Assembly (NCBI RefSeq): GCF_002920915.1
Contig: NZ_PQVF01000019.1
Location: 3,392-62,462, forward strand
Direction: 5' to 3'
Length of the DNA: 59,071 nt
DNA from: Solitalea longa
GTDB lineage: Bacteria; Bacteroidota; Bacteroidia; Sphingobacteriales; Sphingobacteriaceae
A program made the position numbers and the translations under genes. Of the stretch, positions 24,703 to 34,349 are shown one piece after another; the stretch's first letter is position 1; each line of letters begins with the position of its first letter. The notes beneath the pieces were generated by a model. It had not been told where the DNA came from and ran no database searches. It worked only from the letters and a program-made list of their open reading frames with translations.

Positions 24703-25179
24703 ATGAGTGATTTGCGAAATGAATTTATGACAGAAGCTATCCGTCTTTCCATGGATGGCCCGTTAAAAGGAGAAGGTGGCCCTTTTGGCTGTGTTATTGT
24801 AAAAGATGGCAAAATTGTTGGCAGGGGAAACAACCAGGTTTTACTAAGCAATGACCCAACAGCACATGCAGAAGTGGTAGCGATAAGAGATGCTTGTAAA
24901 AATCTTGGAACGTTTCAGTTAGACGGGTGCGAAGTCTATACTACATGTGAACCATGTCCGATGTGCCTTGGAGCAATTTATTGGGCCCGGCCCGACATAG
25001 TGTATTATGCGAATACGCGTGAAGATGCCGCCAGTATAGGTTTTGATGATGATTTCATTTATCGCCAAATACCCTTGAATTTAACAGAACGCCAAATCCC
25101 CATGTTTCCTTTAGGCCGCGAACAGGCGCTAAAAGCGTTTAAATGTTGGGAAGAAAAACCAGACAAACATCTTTATTAA
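24703..25179 (+). CDS. Nucleoside/guanine deaminase (CMP/dCMP deaminase fold)
   Basis: A 158-residue zinc deaminase. Zn ligands and the catalytic Glu are in HAEVVAIR (His, Glu) and the double Cys CEPCPMC; the C-terminal FDDDFIYRQIPLNLTERQIP matches Bacillus-type guanine deaminase GuaD rather than the tRNA adenosine deaminase TadA. The ATG at 24703 is used because MSDLRNEFMTEAIRLS is the normal beginning; a TTG at 24688 would start inside the pdxA terminator. It likely deaminates guanine to xanthine in purine salvage; the sequence alone does not exclude a different nucleobase. Confidence 0.85.
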   Translation: MSDLRNEFMTEAIRLSMDGPLKGEGGPFGCVIVKDGKIVGRGNNQVLLSNDPTAHAEVVAIRDACKNLGTFQLDGCEVYTTCEPCPMCLGAIYWARPDIVYYANTREDAASIGFDDDFIYRQIPLNLTERQIPMFPLGREQALKAFKCWEEKPDKHLY

Positions 25180-25209
25180 AATTTTTTTAGAAACCTGATA
25201 AATATCATA

Positions 25210-25238
25210 TTGTAAGGCCATTTGGCACACTACATTTG
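25210..25238 (+). promoter_or_regulatory. Consensus promoter of a candidate small RNA
   Basis: TTG (25210-25212), 18 bases, TACATTTG (25231-25238): both elements match the Bacteroidota consensus. No open reading frame follows on the plus strand. Confidence 0.7.
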
Positions 25239-25242
25239 CAGT

Positions 25243-25326
25243 GCAACAGGAAACTAACTCTCGTTAGGTTCATAAATTTTAAGTATCGACAACAAAGGCG
25301 CTGGTCTAGGATTGGCGCCTTTCCTT
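25243..25326 (+). ncRNA. Candidate small RNA, about 80 nt
   Basis: The span from the expected start (about 5-7 bases after the -7 box) to a terminator. The RNA would fold into a first hairpin (AAACTAAC at 25251-25258 with GTTAGGTT at 25263-25270, 4-base loop, one mismatch), an AU-rich single strand, and a terminator hairpin (AAAGGCGC 25294-25301 with GCGCCTTT 25315-25322) followed by CCTTTTT. No coding potential is seen. I do not recognise it as 6S RNA, tmRNA or SRP RNA; it is too short for those. It ends 2 bases from the stop codon of the convergent GDPD gene, so the hairpin may also serve that gene. Confidence 0.6.
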
Positions 25327-25327
25327 T

Positions 25328-26230
25328 TTAATGCTTTTGGTAATTCCCAAACAACTGAATCGCTCTATCAGGGTAATCAGAGATGATTCCATCAACTCCT
25401 AATTCAACCATTCGTTTTAATTCCTTTTCTTCATTTACGGTCCATGGTATGAGCTCCATCTTTTTCTCATGCACTTCTTTTACCAGGATCTTGTCCACTA
25501 ATTCAAAATCAGGGCTGTAAATGCTTGGTATAAAACCAAGAATTTTCAAATTATCTTCAAAGCTGAGTTTATTTTCAACTAATAACGCTGTTTTAATCTC
25601 TGGATATTTTTGATGGACTAACTGCAGGGTTCGCACATCAAATGACTGAATAATCACCCGCTTTTCAATCCCTTTTGATTTAATTACACTGATCAATAAT
25701 TCCACAAACTCTTCCGGCTCAGGATGGAATATATTGTCGCCTTCAGGAGTTAGCTTTGTTTCGATATTATAAAAAACAGGCTTAAGCTTATTTTTCTTAA
25801 CATGATTTTCTACACTATCAATTAGAGCGGAAAGCAAGGGTTTTTCAACTTTAAACTTTTGTTGATCTGAAAATCGAGGATGAACTTTACTGCCGGCATC
25901 GTATTGCTTGATGCTATCATAATCCAGTTGATAAATATTGAAAGATTGTTCCTCTTTCTCTTCAATAGGTTTTCCATCAGGCTGCAATACGAACTCATGC
26001 GACATATAATTATCATGAGAAACAACAACCATTTTATCTTTAGAGATCACACAATCCATTTCCAGCGTTTTCACGCCTAGATCAATCGCTTTGATCATTG
26101 CAGGGATGGTATTTTCCGGCATCAAGCCTCTGCAACCCCTATGTCCTTGTATATCCAACTTTAATCTATTTTGTGCCAAAACATTAGTATATAAGCAAAT
26201 GAAAGATATCAATAAAAGAAATTGCCTCAT
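25328..26230 (-). CDS. Glycerophosphodiester phosphodiesterase, exported
   Basis: A 300-residue periplasmic enzyme hydrolysing glycerophosphodiesters to glycerol-3-phosphate and an alcohol. A signal peptide (MRQFLLLISFICLYTNVLAQ) justifies the start at 26230 rather than an upstream ATG at 26260. Catalytic TIM-barrel motifs are GHRGCRGLMPENT (His, Arg, Glu), LEMDCVISKD (Glu, Asp) and VVSHD (second His), with VNEEKELKRM and GVDGIISDYPD near the end. Likely used for phospholipid recycling. It is convergent with the candidate small RNA. Confidence 0.92.
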   Translation of the reverse strand: MRQFLLLISFICLYTNVLAQNRLKLDIQGHRGCRGLMPENTIPAMIKAIDLGVKTLEMDCVISKDKMVVVSHDNYMSHEFVLQPDGKPIEEKEEQSFNIYQLDYDSIKQYDAGSKVHPRFSDQQKFKVEKPLLSALIDSVENHVKKNKLKPVFYNIETKLTPEGDNIFHPEPEEFVELLISVIKSKGIEKRVIIQSFDVRTLQLVHQKYPEIKTALLVENKLSFEDNLKILGFIPSIYSPDFELVDKILVKEVHEKKMELIPWTVNEEKELKRMVELGVDGIISDYPDRAIQLFGNYQKH

Positions 26231-26305
26231 AATATATAAAGTTATGAGGCAAAGTAACATTCCAATTATTAACTGAATGTTAAATATTTACTTTAAGACG
26301 TTCCG

Positions 26306-26812
26306 TTAGTTTACAGGAACATATTTTTCAGTTGTTCCCAACGCTTTTTGAACCGCCTTAATATCTTTAAGATCGATTCCTTTTTCTTTCAACATAGATA
26401 TGTCTTCGGCATCGATCAACACCACCTTCACTTGCATAAACTCAGGACGGCTCATTGTTTTTACCGGTATGGTTTGCACATCAATTCTTATAGCTCCGGG
26501 AGTTGTTGAAAAACTGTAGGCAAAATTATCGTAAGTCATTGGCAATGCTTCATAAACGCCAACTGCTCTTGAAATGTAAACCAATACTCCACCTATATCA
26601 TTAAAAGAAGAGGTTAACTCAGGGACATTCAACGCAGTGTAAAACGCGGTACTATTATCATAAGGAGTCCATTTGCTGCTGTTAAGGTCAAAGATAATGG
26701 TACGGGCTGGCGTTGTATAAACTTCGGTTACTTCGGTAACATGTTCCTGGCATGAGGTAGTTGCTCCTAAAATCACTAAAAGTGAACAAATAATAAGGGT
26801 AATTCTTTTCAT
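26306..26812 (-). CDS. Small lipoprotein of unknown function
   Basis: A 168-residue lipoprotein with signal peptide MKRITLIICSLLVILGATTSC and lipobox TTSC (Cys near residue 21). I do not recognise a named family. The mature part is beta-rich with a likely two-layer fold; a block EYVYTTPAR-like (TEVYTTPARTIIFDL) and FMQVKVVLID are its most notable segments. The C-terminal end (IKAVQKALGTTEKYVPVN) is charged and probably surface-exposed. It stands alone between GDPD and clpC. Expressed surface lipoproteins of this size are common in the phylum; nothing suggests a specific substrate. Confidence 0.7.
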   Translation of the reverse strand: MKRITLIICSLLVILGATTSCQEHVTEVTEVYTTPARTIIFDLNSSKWTPYDNSTAFYTALNVPELTSSFNDIGGVLVYISRAVGVYEALPMTYDNFAYSFSTTPGAIRIDVQTIPVKTMSRPEFMQVKVVLIDAEDISMLKEKGIDLKDIKAVQKALGTTEKYVPVN

Positions 26813-26956
26813 ATATAATAAGATTAAAATGGAGAGCCTAATAAAGATTTATGCATGCTCTTTTATTAGAAGATGCCATGGATACCGAACTGGTTGCCTC
26901 AAGTTTTGCAACAAAAACATCGACATTTCACAATCAGGAGCAATAAAAAGGATATC

Positions 26957-26985
26957 AAAAAGAAACGCCCCTAAGCGGGGCGTTT
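26957..26985 (-). terminator. Intrinsic terminator of clpC
   Basis: AAACGCCCC (26963-26971), loop, GGGGCGTTT (26977-26985). On the minus strand it is followed by a T-rich tract (TTTCTTTTT). Confidence 0.9.
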
Positions 26986-26989
26986 TTAT

Positions 26990-29527
26990 TTAACTTAAAT
27001 TATCTTCTTCTTTCTTTTTACGCTTACGCGCTTCTTTTAAGATGTTGACATTAATTTCGTTGGTTTCCTTATTTACACCAACTTCCATTATATCGCCGTC
27101 CTGAATTTCTCCCTTTAGAATTTCCTCAGCAATTGGATCTTCAAGGTATTTTTGGATGGCCCTGTTTAATGGACGAGCCCCGAAATTAGGATCAAAGCCA
27201 CGTTCCGCAATGAATTCTTTCGCTTCGTTTGTTAACTGAACGCTGTAGCCCAAACTTAAAATACGATCCAAAAGTGATTTAAGTTCAATATCAATAATTT
27301 GGAAGATATCTTCTTTAGTTAATGAATTGAATACGATCACATCGTCAACACGATTTAAAAATTCAGGAGCAAAAGCACGTTTCAATGCTGTTTCAATCAC
27401 ACCTCTTGAATGCGTATCAGCATTTGCAATTTTTGTTGAAGTTGTAAATCCAACGCCTTGTCCAAAATCTTTCAACTGACGAGCTCCAATATTTGAGGTC
27501 ATGATGATTACTGTGTTACGGAAATCAACCTTGCGACCCAAGCTATCAGTAAGAACGCCTTCATCTAAAACTTGCAACAAGATGTTAAATACATCAGGAT
27601 GCGCCTTTTCAATTTCATCCAGCAATACTACTGAATAAGGTTTACGACGAACTTTTTCGGTTAATTGTCCACCTTCTTCATAACCAACATATCCCGGAGG
27701 AGCACCCACCAAACGTGATACAGCAAATTTTTCCATGTATTCGCTCATATCAATTTGGATCAATGAATCATCGGTATCAAACATGAAGCGAGCTAATGCT
27801 TTAGCCAATTCTGTTTTACCAACCCCTGTAGGACCCAGGAATATAAATGAACCAATTGGTTTCTTTGGATCTTTTAATCCTGCGCGAGTACGCTGAATGG
27901 CTTTAGTAAGCTTTTTAATTGCTTCATCCTGCCCAATTACTTTGCCTTTTAGCTCACCGCTCATGTTCAGCAATTTCTGACTATCAGCCTGACCAACACG
28001 TTGAACAGGAATTCCGGTCATCATTGCCACAACTTCAGCAACATTATCTTCCGAAACTATATAACGTTTAGTTTTAGTTTCAGCTTCCCACTCCGCTTTT
28101 GCACGTTCCAGTTCTTCTAACAAATGTTTTTCGGTATCGCGCAATTTTGCAGCTTCCTCATATTTCTGACTGCGAACAACCCTGTTTTTCTCTACCTTAA
28201 TATCCTCAATACGTTGTTCGACCTCAATTATGTTTTGAGGAACATGGATATTGGTAAGGTGAACACGAGAACCCGCTTCATCTAAAGCATCGATAGCTTT
28301 ATCAGGTAAGAAACGATCGGTAATGTAGCGGTTAGTTAAATTAACACAAGCATTAATTGCTTCAGGAGTATAATTCACACCATGGTGCTCTTCATATTTC
28401 TCTTTAATGCGATTTAATATCTCGATGGTTTCATCAACAGTAGCCGGCTCAACCATTACCTTTTGGAAACGACGATCCAAAGCACCATCTTTTTCAATAT
28501 ACTGACGGTATTCATCTAAAGTTGTAGCACCAATACATTGAATTTCTCCACGTGCCAAAGCAGGCTTAAACATGTTAGAAGCATCCAGTGAACCAGATGC
28601 ACCACCTGCTCCCACAATGGTATGAATCTCATCAATGAACAAAATCACATCTGGTGATTTTTCCAATTCGTTCATTACTGCTTTCATACGTTCTTCAAAC
28701 TGTCCACGATATTTGGTTCCGGCAACTAATGAAGCCAGATCCAGCGTCACCACACGTTTGTTGAACAATACGCGAGAAACTTTACGTTGAACAATTCTTA
28801 ACGCCAAACCTTCGGCAATGGCAGATTTACCAACACCAGGCTCTCCAATTAAGATTGGATTATTTTTCTTACGACGTGAAAGAATCTGAGAAACACGTTC
28901 AATTTCTTTTTCACGTCCCACAATGGGGTCTAGTTTACCTTCTTCGGCAGCTTTAGTTAAATCACGTCCGAAGTTATCTAATACAGGAGTTTTCGATTTT
29001 GAATCACTGGTTTTCTTAGTGTTACCAAAGCTTTCTTCCTCTCTATAATTTTCTTCGTCAGAGGAGCTTTGAGGAGCCTCACTTCTGATGCCGCTAACAT
29101 TAGCTTCAAGTTCGGCCTTAAACACTTCGTAATTAACATTAAACTGATTTAATACCTGCGATGCAATATTATCTTCGTCTCGTAATAATGATAAAAGCAG
29201 ATGCTCCGTTCCTATTACTTCACTCTTAAAAATTTTTGCTTCCAGATAAGTAATCTTAAGTACCTTTTCGGCCTGTTTGGTCAATGGAATATTTCCAAGA
29301 TTAACAGTTGTACCCGAAGTACCTTTTACTGCGTCTTCAATGGTTTTACGCAACTTATAGGTGTCAATCCCCATTCCTTTCAGCAACTTGATGGCAATTC
29401 CATCTCCCTCACGGATCAGTCCCAAAAGCAAATGTTCTGTCCCTATATAGTCGTGCCCTAATCGTAAAGCTTCCTCTCGGCTATACGATATGACGTCTTT
29501 AACTCTCGGTGAAAATTTTGCTTCCAT
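26990..29527 (-). CDS. clpC: ATP-dependent Clp protease ATP-binding subunit ClpC
   Basis: AAA+ unfoldase that feeds substrates to ClpP. Domains in order: two Clp-N repeats (about residues 2-150), first AAA module with [15 protein letters not shown] and Walker [16 protein letters not shown], a UVR motif region (about 430-460) with coiled coil, second AAA module with [15 protein letters not shown] and [14 protein letters not shown], and the D2 small domain ending in a Lys-rich tail. At 845 residues it has the typical ClpC length. No mcsA/mcsB/ctsR genes accompany it, as usual outside Firmicutes. It is transcribed alone and ends in a strong terminator. Its promoter could not be clearly placed. 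Confidence 0.95.
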   Translation of the reverse strand: MEAKFSPRVKDVISYSREEALRLGHDYIGTEHLLLGLIREGDGIAIKLLKGMGIDTYKLRKTIEDAVKGTSGTTVNLGNIPLTKQAEKVLKITYLEAKIFKSEVIGTEHLLLSLLRDEDNIASQVLNQFNVNYEVFKAELEANVSGIRSEAPQSSSDEENYREEESFGNTKKTSDSKSKTPVLDNFGRDLTKAAEEGKLDPIVGREKEIERVSQILSRRKKNNPILIGEPGVGKSAIAEGLALRIVQRKVSRVLFNKRVVTLDLASLVAGTKYRGQFEERMKAVMNELEKSPDVILFIDEIHTIVGAGGASGSLDASNMFKPALARGEIQCIGATTLDEYRQYIEKDGALDRRFQKVMVEPATVDETIEILNRIKEKYEEHHGVNYTPEAINACVNLTNRYITDRFLPDKAIDALDEAGSRVHLTNIHVPQNIIEVEQRIEDIKVEKNRVVRSQKYEEAAKLRDTEKHLLEELERAKAEWEAETKTKRYIVSEDNVAEVVAMMTGIPVQRVGQADSQKLLNMSGELKGKVIGQDEAIKKLTKAIQRTRAGLKDPKKPIGSFIFLGPTGVGKTELAKALARFMFDTDDSLIQIDMSEYMEKFAVSRLVGAPPGYVGYEEGGQLTEKVRRKPYSVVLLDEIEKAHPDVFNILLQVLDEGVLTDSLGRKVDFRNTVIIMTSNIGARQLKDFGQGVGFTTSTKIANADTHSRGVIETALKRAFAPEFLNRVDDVIVFNSLTKEDIFQIIDIELKSLLDRILSLGYSVQLTNEAKEFIAERGFDPNFGARPLNRAIQKYLEDPIAEEILKGEIQDGDIMEVGVNKETNEINVNILKEARKRKKKEEDNLS

Positions 29528-29827
29528 ATAGTAAGGAATATAGTTATTTATTACTTAAAACGCTTAAATGTATTAAAATGTTTATATATGTCAAGGGCTA
29601 ATTTAAATTGCAGTTGTGGATGGACGAGTGGTCTAATTCAACCTTTGAACAATGTATGAACTATCTGAATAAATCGAAGCTATTTTTTATTAAGTTATCA
29701 ACAATTACGCCAAATGCCAAACTATGCATTAAATACGATAAAACATAGAATAAGATTGCTTCAGCTATTATTTTTTTGAGGGCACAAGGCTAATAACGAT
29801 ATTTGCCAGCCTAATTCACAAGCAATA
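29528..29827. other. Intergenic region between clpC and ettA
   Basis: 300 bp between divergent genes. No open frame, RNA gene or clear consensus promoter is seen on either strand; the -7 candidates (for example TACATTTA for clpC) miss the final G. The promoters of both genes must lie here. Confidence 0.5.
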
Positions 29828-31507
29828 ATGTCAGACGAAAAAATAATATTTTCAATGGCAGGGGTAAACAAGATTTACCCGCCACAAAAACAAGTTTTAA
29901 AAAACATTTATCTCTCCTTTTTTTACGGAGCTAAAATTGGTGTCATCGGTTTAAATGGTTCCGGAAAATCATCTTTATTAAAAATCATCGCCGGATTAGA
30001 CAAATCATATCAAGGCGAAGTAGTGTTTTCTCCCGGATATACGGTTGGCTATTTGGCCCAGGAACCTCAATTAGATCCTGAAAAAACGGTAAAAGAGGTT
30101 GTTCAGGAAGGAGCCCAGCATATCATTGATATCTTGAAAGAGTACGAAGAAATCAATGAACGCTTTGGTTTGCCTGAGGTTTATGAAAACCCGGATGAGA
30201 TGGATAAACTAATGAACCGTCAGGGAGAACTTCAGGATAAGATCGATGCAGTGGGTGCATGGGAACTCGACAATAAACTGGAGCGAGCCATGGACGCACT
30301 TCGTTGTCCGGAGCCGGATACAAAAATTGCCGTTTTGTCAGGTGGTGAACGCCGTAGGGTAGCATTATGTCGTTTATTGATCCAGGAACCGGATGTATTA
30401 CTATTAGATGAGCCTACCAACCACTTAGATGCAGAGTCAATTGATTGGCTAGAAGTACACTTACAACAATATAAAGGAACTGTAATTGCCGTAACCCACG
30501 ACCGTTATTTCCTTGATAATGTTGCCGGTTGGATATTAGAATTAGATAGAGGAGAAGGAATTCCATGGAAAGGAAACTATTCATCATGGTTAGATCAGAA
30601 AGCAAAACGTTTAGCACAGGAAGAGAAAACTGAAACAAAACGCCAAAAAACATTAGAGCGTGAGCTGGAATGGGTACGGATGGCCCCAAAAGCACGCCAT
30701 GCCAAATCAAAAGCTCGTCTGTCTGCTTATGATAAGTTAGCCAGTGAAGAAACAGGCGAACGTGAAGCAAAACTTGAGCTGTTTATTCCACCTGGACCAA
30801 GATTAGGCAATGTCGTAATAGAGGCGCAAAATGTTACTAAAGCCTATGGCGATAGGATTCTTTTTGAAAATCTGAATTTTAGCCTGCCCCCTGCAGGAAT
30901 TGTAGGAATCATCGGGCCAAATGGGGCCGGTAAAACCACTTTATTCAGATTAATTACCGAACAAGTAAAGGCGGATGCTGGAACATTTAAAGTTGGTGAA
31001 ACGGTAAAACTAGGTTACGTTGACCAATCCCATAATGATTTGGACCCGGAAAAAACGGTATTTGAAAACATTACCGGAGGAACTGAAAACATCATGTTGG
31101 GCAATAAGTCGATGAATGGCCGAGCCTATGTTTCTAAATTCAACTTTAATGGTGCAGACCAACAGAAGAAAGTTGGTGTACTTTCGGGGGGAGAAAGAAA
31201 CAGAGCTCACCTTGCCATCACGCTAAAAGAAGGCGCCAATGTGCTGTTGCTCGATGAGCCAACCAATGATATTGACGTGAACACTTTACGTTCGTTAGAG
31301 GAAGCTTTAGAAAACTTTGGAGGCTGTGCAGTGATCATCTCCCACGACCGTTGGTTCCTTGACCGTATTTGTACCCATATTTTAGCTTTTGAAGGAAATT
31401 CGCAGGTTTATTACTTCGAAGGCAACTATAGCGAGTACGAAGAAAATCGTAAAAAACGCTTAGGCAATGATACTCCACATCGCATTAAGTATAAGAACTT
31501 AGCATAA
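29828..31507 (+). CDS. ettA: Energy-dependent translational throttle protein EttA (ABC-F)
   Basis: ABC-F ATPase that binds the ribosomal E site and couples translation to the ADP/ATP ratio. Two ABC domains: the first has GLNGSGKSS (Walker A), LSGGERRRVAL (signature) and VLLLDEPTNHLD; the second has GPNGAGKTT, LSGGERNRAHLA and VLLLDEPTNDID. The 559-residue length and an EttA-type opening (FSMAGVNKIYPPQKQVLKNIYLSF) separate it from other ABC-F branches. The ABC-F linker between the modules is rich in Lys and Arg. A strong bidirectional terminator follows. It stands alone on the plus strand. Confidence 0.93.
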   Translation: MSDEKIIFSMAGVNKIYPPQKQVLKNIYLSFFYGAKIGVIGLNGSGKSSLLKIIAGLDKSYQGEVVFSPGYTVGYLAQEPQLDPEKTVKEVVQEGAQHIIDILKEYEEINERFGLPEVYENPDEMDKLMNRQGELQDKIDAVGAWELDNKLERAMDALRCPEPDTKIAVLSGGERRRVALCRLLIQEPDVLLLDEPTNHLDAESIDWLEVHLQQYKGTVIAVTHDRYFLDNVAGWILELDRGEGIPWKGNYSSWLDQKAKRLAQEEKTETKRQKTLERELEWVRMAPKARHAKSKARLSAYDKLASEETGEREAKLELFIPPGPRLGNVVIEAQNVTKAYGDRILFENLNFSLPPAGIVGIIGPNGAGKTTLFRLITEQVKADAGTFKVGETVKLGYVDQSHNDLDPEKTVFENITGGTENIMLGNKSMNGRAYVSKFNFNGADQQKKVGVLSGGERNRAHLAITLKEGANVLLLDEPTNDIDVNTLRSLEEALENFGGCAVIISHDRWFLDRICTHILAFEGNSQVYYFEGNYSEYEENRKKRLGNDTPHRIKYKNLA

Positions 31508-31549
31508 AAAGATAAGAGCCTTCCAAAACTGGGAGGCTCTTATCTTTTT
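31506..31549. terminator. Bidirectional terminator between ettA and the histidine kinase
   Basis: Arms of about 19 bp (31506-31524 and 31531-31549) with one mismatch, A-run left and T-run right; it serves the convergent genes. The left arm begins within the ettA stop codon. Confidence 0.9.
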
Positions 31550-31569
31550 ATTTATAATCATAAAAATCG

Positions 31570-33339
31570 TCAATGCATCTCCCTGTTAATTGGCAGTGTA
31601 AAACTAAATACACTTCCTTCAAGAGACTTGCTTTCAATATTCAGCTCACCGCCATTTTTGCGTACAAATTCACGGCACAGAAGTAAGCCCAAACCCGATC
31701 CCTTTTCATCTTGTGTGCCCCTTGTGGTAAATGTTTCTTCATTGCGCAGCTTTTGTAGTTCATCAAGTTTCATACCTATGCCGGTATCTAAAACACAAAT
31801 CCGAATCATTTTACTGTTAAGTAGCTCAGTATATACTAAAACATTATTTCCCTTACCACAAAATTTAATGGCATTACTTAATAGATTCCGGATAACAAGA
31901 CGAATCATCTGAAGGTCGGCAAATGCATAGACTGCATCATTGATCTCCTCCTTTAAACTTACCCCCTTTTCACGGGCAACAAGCTGAAAATAATTCAATT
32001 CGGTATGTACGAGGCTTTTTAACTGAAATGCTTTAGGAGCAATTATAGCCCCTTCGAGTTGGTTACGCGACCAATACAACAGGTTCTCTAACAAATTAAA
32101 TGTATAGGCAATATTTTTAGAGAGTTGTGGAAGCATCTGCCTGAACTCTGCATCGGTTAGTAAATCCTCTTCCGCTAAATTTAAAACATCTACTAAGCTT
32201 ACCAATGGACTTCTTAAATCATGTGAAATAATTGAAAACAATTGATTTTTCAATTGATTAAGTTCCATTAACTCATCTGATTGTCGCTGCAGTTTTAATG
32301 CATCACTTTTTTGCGAGGTGATATCTTTAAATAATAAAACCTCTCCAGTATAATTTTTATTCTGATCGAACAGTGGGGCTATATCAACCGAAAACACCTG
32401 CTGCTCTCCACGAAAATTTGAAGTTAACTCCTCAGTATTGTTTACATTATCGATGGCTGCAACAGGGTATTCTTTTAACCGAATCTGTGGATACCAATCA
32501 TTTAAATTTGAACCGATAACGGTATGATAATCCTGATTAAGGTTTTCAACCATTTTTCGATTTACATCCACTATACGCTTTTGCGAATCAAGAACCAATA
32601 CACCTTCGCCCATCGCGTCGAGCACTTTCTCACGTGCAATAGGAATTATATCGAATAACCTGAACTGCACCAGGCTCAATCCGATTACAATAACCGTAAT
32701 AATAAATGCATAGGGAGTTAAATCAAGATGATTATATGGACGAATACCCGCCATATAAAAACCATTAATGAACCAGGGAATTAATGAGCCAATAAGTAAG
32801 CTCCTGTATTGTTTTTTATAAATTGAATTCGACTTTTGATACTTGTACAAGAGTAATACTTCACCCCAGGCAAGACCAAAGTAGAAATAAGCCATAAATA
32901 TTTTATACCATATACCCTTACTTAGTGCCAATAATGGGAATGGCCCACTTTTACTATCTAAAGTTACGGCAGTATAATGAAGGTGATGATATTCATTAGT
33001 TAAAACTAAGAGAAAGGTTAGAACCGGAATAGTAAAGATCAGGCACAAGTTGAGTGGCGTTAACCAATTATCGCGCCCGGTAAATAATATGATAAAAGTG
33101 ATCCAAAATCCTGGTAAAACCGAAATACCAATATATTCGATCTTAAGCCAAAAAAGCATTTGCTCCAGCGTTTGACTCGAAAGTTCAAAACTATAACCCA
33201 CAGCCCAAACACCCACAAAAAACATGAGCGTACCAAAACATTGGGCAATTTGACCACTTCTGTTAAATATCTTAACTGAAAGAAATACAGTTGCTAAGCT
33301 GAAAAGACATAAAACAAAAGCATAAATATTTATAATCAT
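31570..33339 (-). CDS. Sensor histidine kinase with N-terminal 7TM sensor and PAS domain
   Basis: A 589-residue kinase: seven membrane helices of the N-terminal 7TM histidine-kinase type (about residues 1-225), a PAS domain (about 240-345) with MGEGVLVLDSQKRIVDVNRK, a dimerisation/phosphoacceptor domain with SIISHDLRSPL (His at residue 373), and an ATPase domain with RNLLSNAIKF, LDTGIGM and GSGLGLLLCREF. No response regulator gene lies next to it, so it is an orphan kinase. The ligand is unknown. It is transcribed alone and ends at the shared terminator with ettA. Confidence 0.92.
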   Translation of the reverse strand: MIINIYAFVLCLFSLATVFLSVKIFNRSGQIAQCFGTLMFFVGVWAVGYSFELSSQTLEQMLFWLKIEYIGISVLPGFWITFIILFTGRDNWLTPLNLCLIFTIPVLTFLLVLTNEYHHLHYTAVTLDSKSGPFPLLALSKGIWYKIFMAYFYFGLAWGEVLLLYKYQKSNSIYKKQYRSLLIGSLIPWFINGFYMAGIRPYNHLDLTPYAFIITVIVIGLSLVQFRLFDIIPIAREKVLDAMGEGVLVLDSQKRIVDVNRKMVENLNQDYHTVIGSNLNDWYPQIRLKEYPVAAIDNVNNTEELTSNFRGEQQVFSVDIAPLFDQNKNYTGEVLLFKDITSQKSDALKLQRQSDELMELNQLKNQLFSIISHDLRSPLVSLVDVLNLAEEDLLTDAEFRQMLPQLSKNIAYTFNLLENLLYWSRNQLEGAIIAPKAFQLKSLVHTELNYFQLVAREKGVSLKEEINDAVYAFADLQMIRLVIRNLLSNAIKFCGKGNNVLVYTELLNSKMIRICVLDTGIGMKLDELQKLRNEETFTTRGTQDEKGSGLGLLLCREFVRKNGGELNIESKSLEGSVFSFTLPINREMH

Positions 33340-33716
33340 ATCCTAAACATGAATGAACTGACTTACGCCATCGTTCAATGGTTTATTAAATAGATAGAAA
33401 AATTAACTACATGAACAGTATCCAATAAATAAGTTTCAACTTATTTAGTTTGAACAAAGAACATTAAAAAATATTAATTATTAAACATGCTTTAATTTTA
33501 TACTTAAATATTTACAATGGTCAAATTGTAGTTATAAGCATAAGGTAGCTTGATCCCTTTAAAGCACCAATTAACACACAAATCAATAATCCCTTGCTAA
33601 CATGTGTTAATAAAACTTTAACATAACTTATTGGTTTATAATAGATAAATTGATATATCTTTATAAGACCTCTAGCCACTCAGGCATCACAGGTCAGTAC
33701 TTAAAACAAAAAAGTT
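33340..33716. other. Intergenic region between the histidine kinase and the YkuK-like gene
   Basis: 377 bp without a gene. Two inverted repeats stand out: a 10-bp perfect palindrome with a 2-base loop at 33426-33447 (TAAATAAGTT/AACTTATTTA), and ATTAACACA (33570-33578) with TGTGTTAAT (33603-33611). The first lies near the kinase promoter region, the second near the YkuK-like gene; either could be an operator. No consensus promoter was found; TATCTTTA at 33655-33662 is the nearest for the plus-strand gene. Confidence 0.45.
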
Positions 33717-34190
33717 ATGGCTTGGAGAAAATTTAACGGAGAAATCATCCATTTCCCAATTTTAGAAGAAGTAGAAAAAGCCATTGAGCGCGAATCAGCG
33801 CTGGGCTATAAATTAAAGGTTTGCGTAGGAACTGATTCGCAGGTAAAAGCCGAAGCTACTGACTTTGCTACAGTGATCGTGTTTTTAAGAGAGCACCACG
33901 GTGGTTTTATGTACATCCACCAGGAAAAATCTACCAAGAAAATGGGAATCCGGGAACGCATGTTATCCGAAGTTCAAAAATCAATTGATATTGCCTATGC
34001 CCTTTGTCCATTACTTGATCTTTACGAAGTTGATATGGAAGTACATGCTGATATTAACACCAATCCTCATTTTAAATCGAATATAGCATTACATGAGGCC
34101 ATGGGATATATTTTAAGCATGGGCTTTGTTTTTAAAGCTAAACCAGAAGCTTTTGCCAGCAGTAACTGTGCTAATAAAATAGTGCAATAA
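33717..34190 (+). CDS. YkuK-like ribonuclease H-like family protein (DUF458)
   Basis: A 157-residue protein of the YkuK/DUF458 family, which shares the RNase H-like fold but has no assigned reaction. Family segments seen: WRKFNGEI-type N-terminus, VGTDSQVKAEATDFATVIVF (first acidic residue of the fold), EVHADINTNPHFKSN, and the C-terminal MGFVFKAKPEAFASSNCANKI. The product is predicted to be cytoplasmic. It is monocistronic on the plus strand. The acidic residues D-x-D/E expected for metal binding are plausible but not proven here. Confidence 0.85.
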   Translation: MAWRKFNGEIIHFPILEEVEKAIERESALGYKLKVCVGTDSQVKAEATDFATVIVFLREHHGGFMYIHQEKSTKKMGIRERMLSEVQKSIDIAYALCPLLDLYEVDMEVHADINTNPHFKSNIALHEAMGYILSMGFVFKAKPEAFASSNCANKIVQ

Positions 34191-34349
34191 GACGCCTCCC
34201 GCCAAAGCCATTCTACCATTCATTAACGATTATCCTGTCGTTAGAATTCTTATTCAACCATCTTACCCTACCTTATTATTTAGTTGCTGTTTTATTTAAT
34301 GATCCAATTCAGAATAATATATTTACGCCCACATCAATTCAGCTGCCAT

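Noticed and set aside
25243-25326. Identification of the candidate small RNA as 6S RNA, SRP RNA or tmRNA
   Set aside because: It is much too short and lacks the conserved features of any of these.
26851-26946. 31-codon plus-strand ORF (MHALLLEDAMDT...) upstream of the clpC terminator
   Set aside because: No promoter, no recognisable motif, short enough to be chance.
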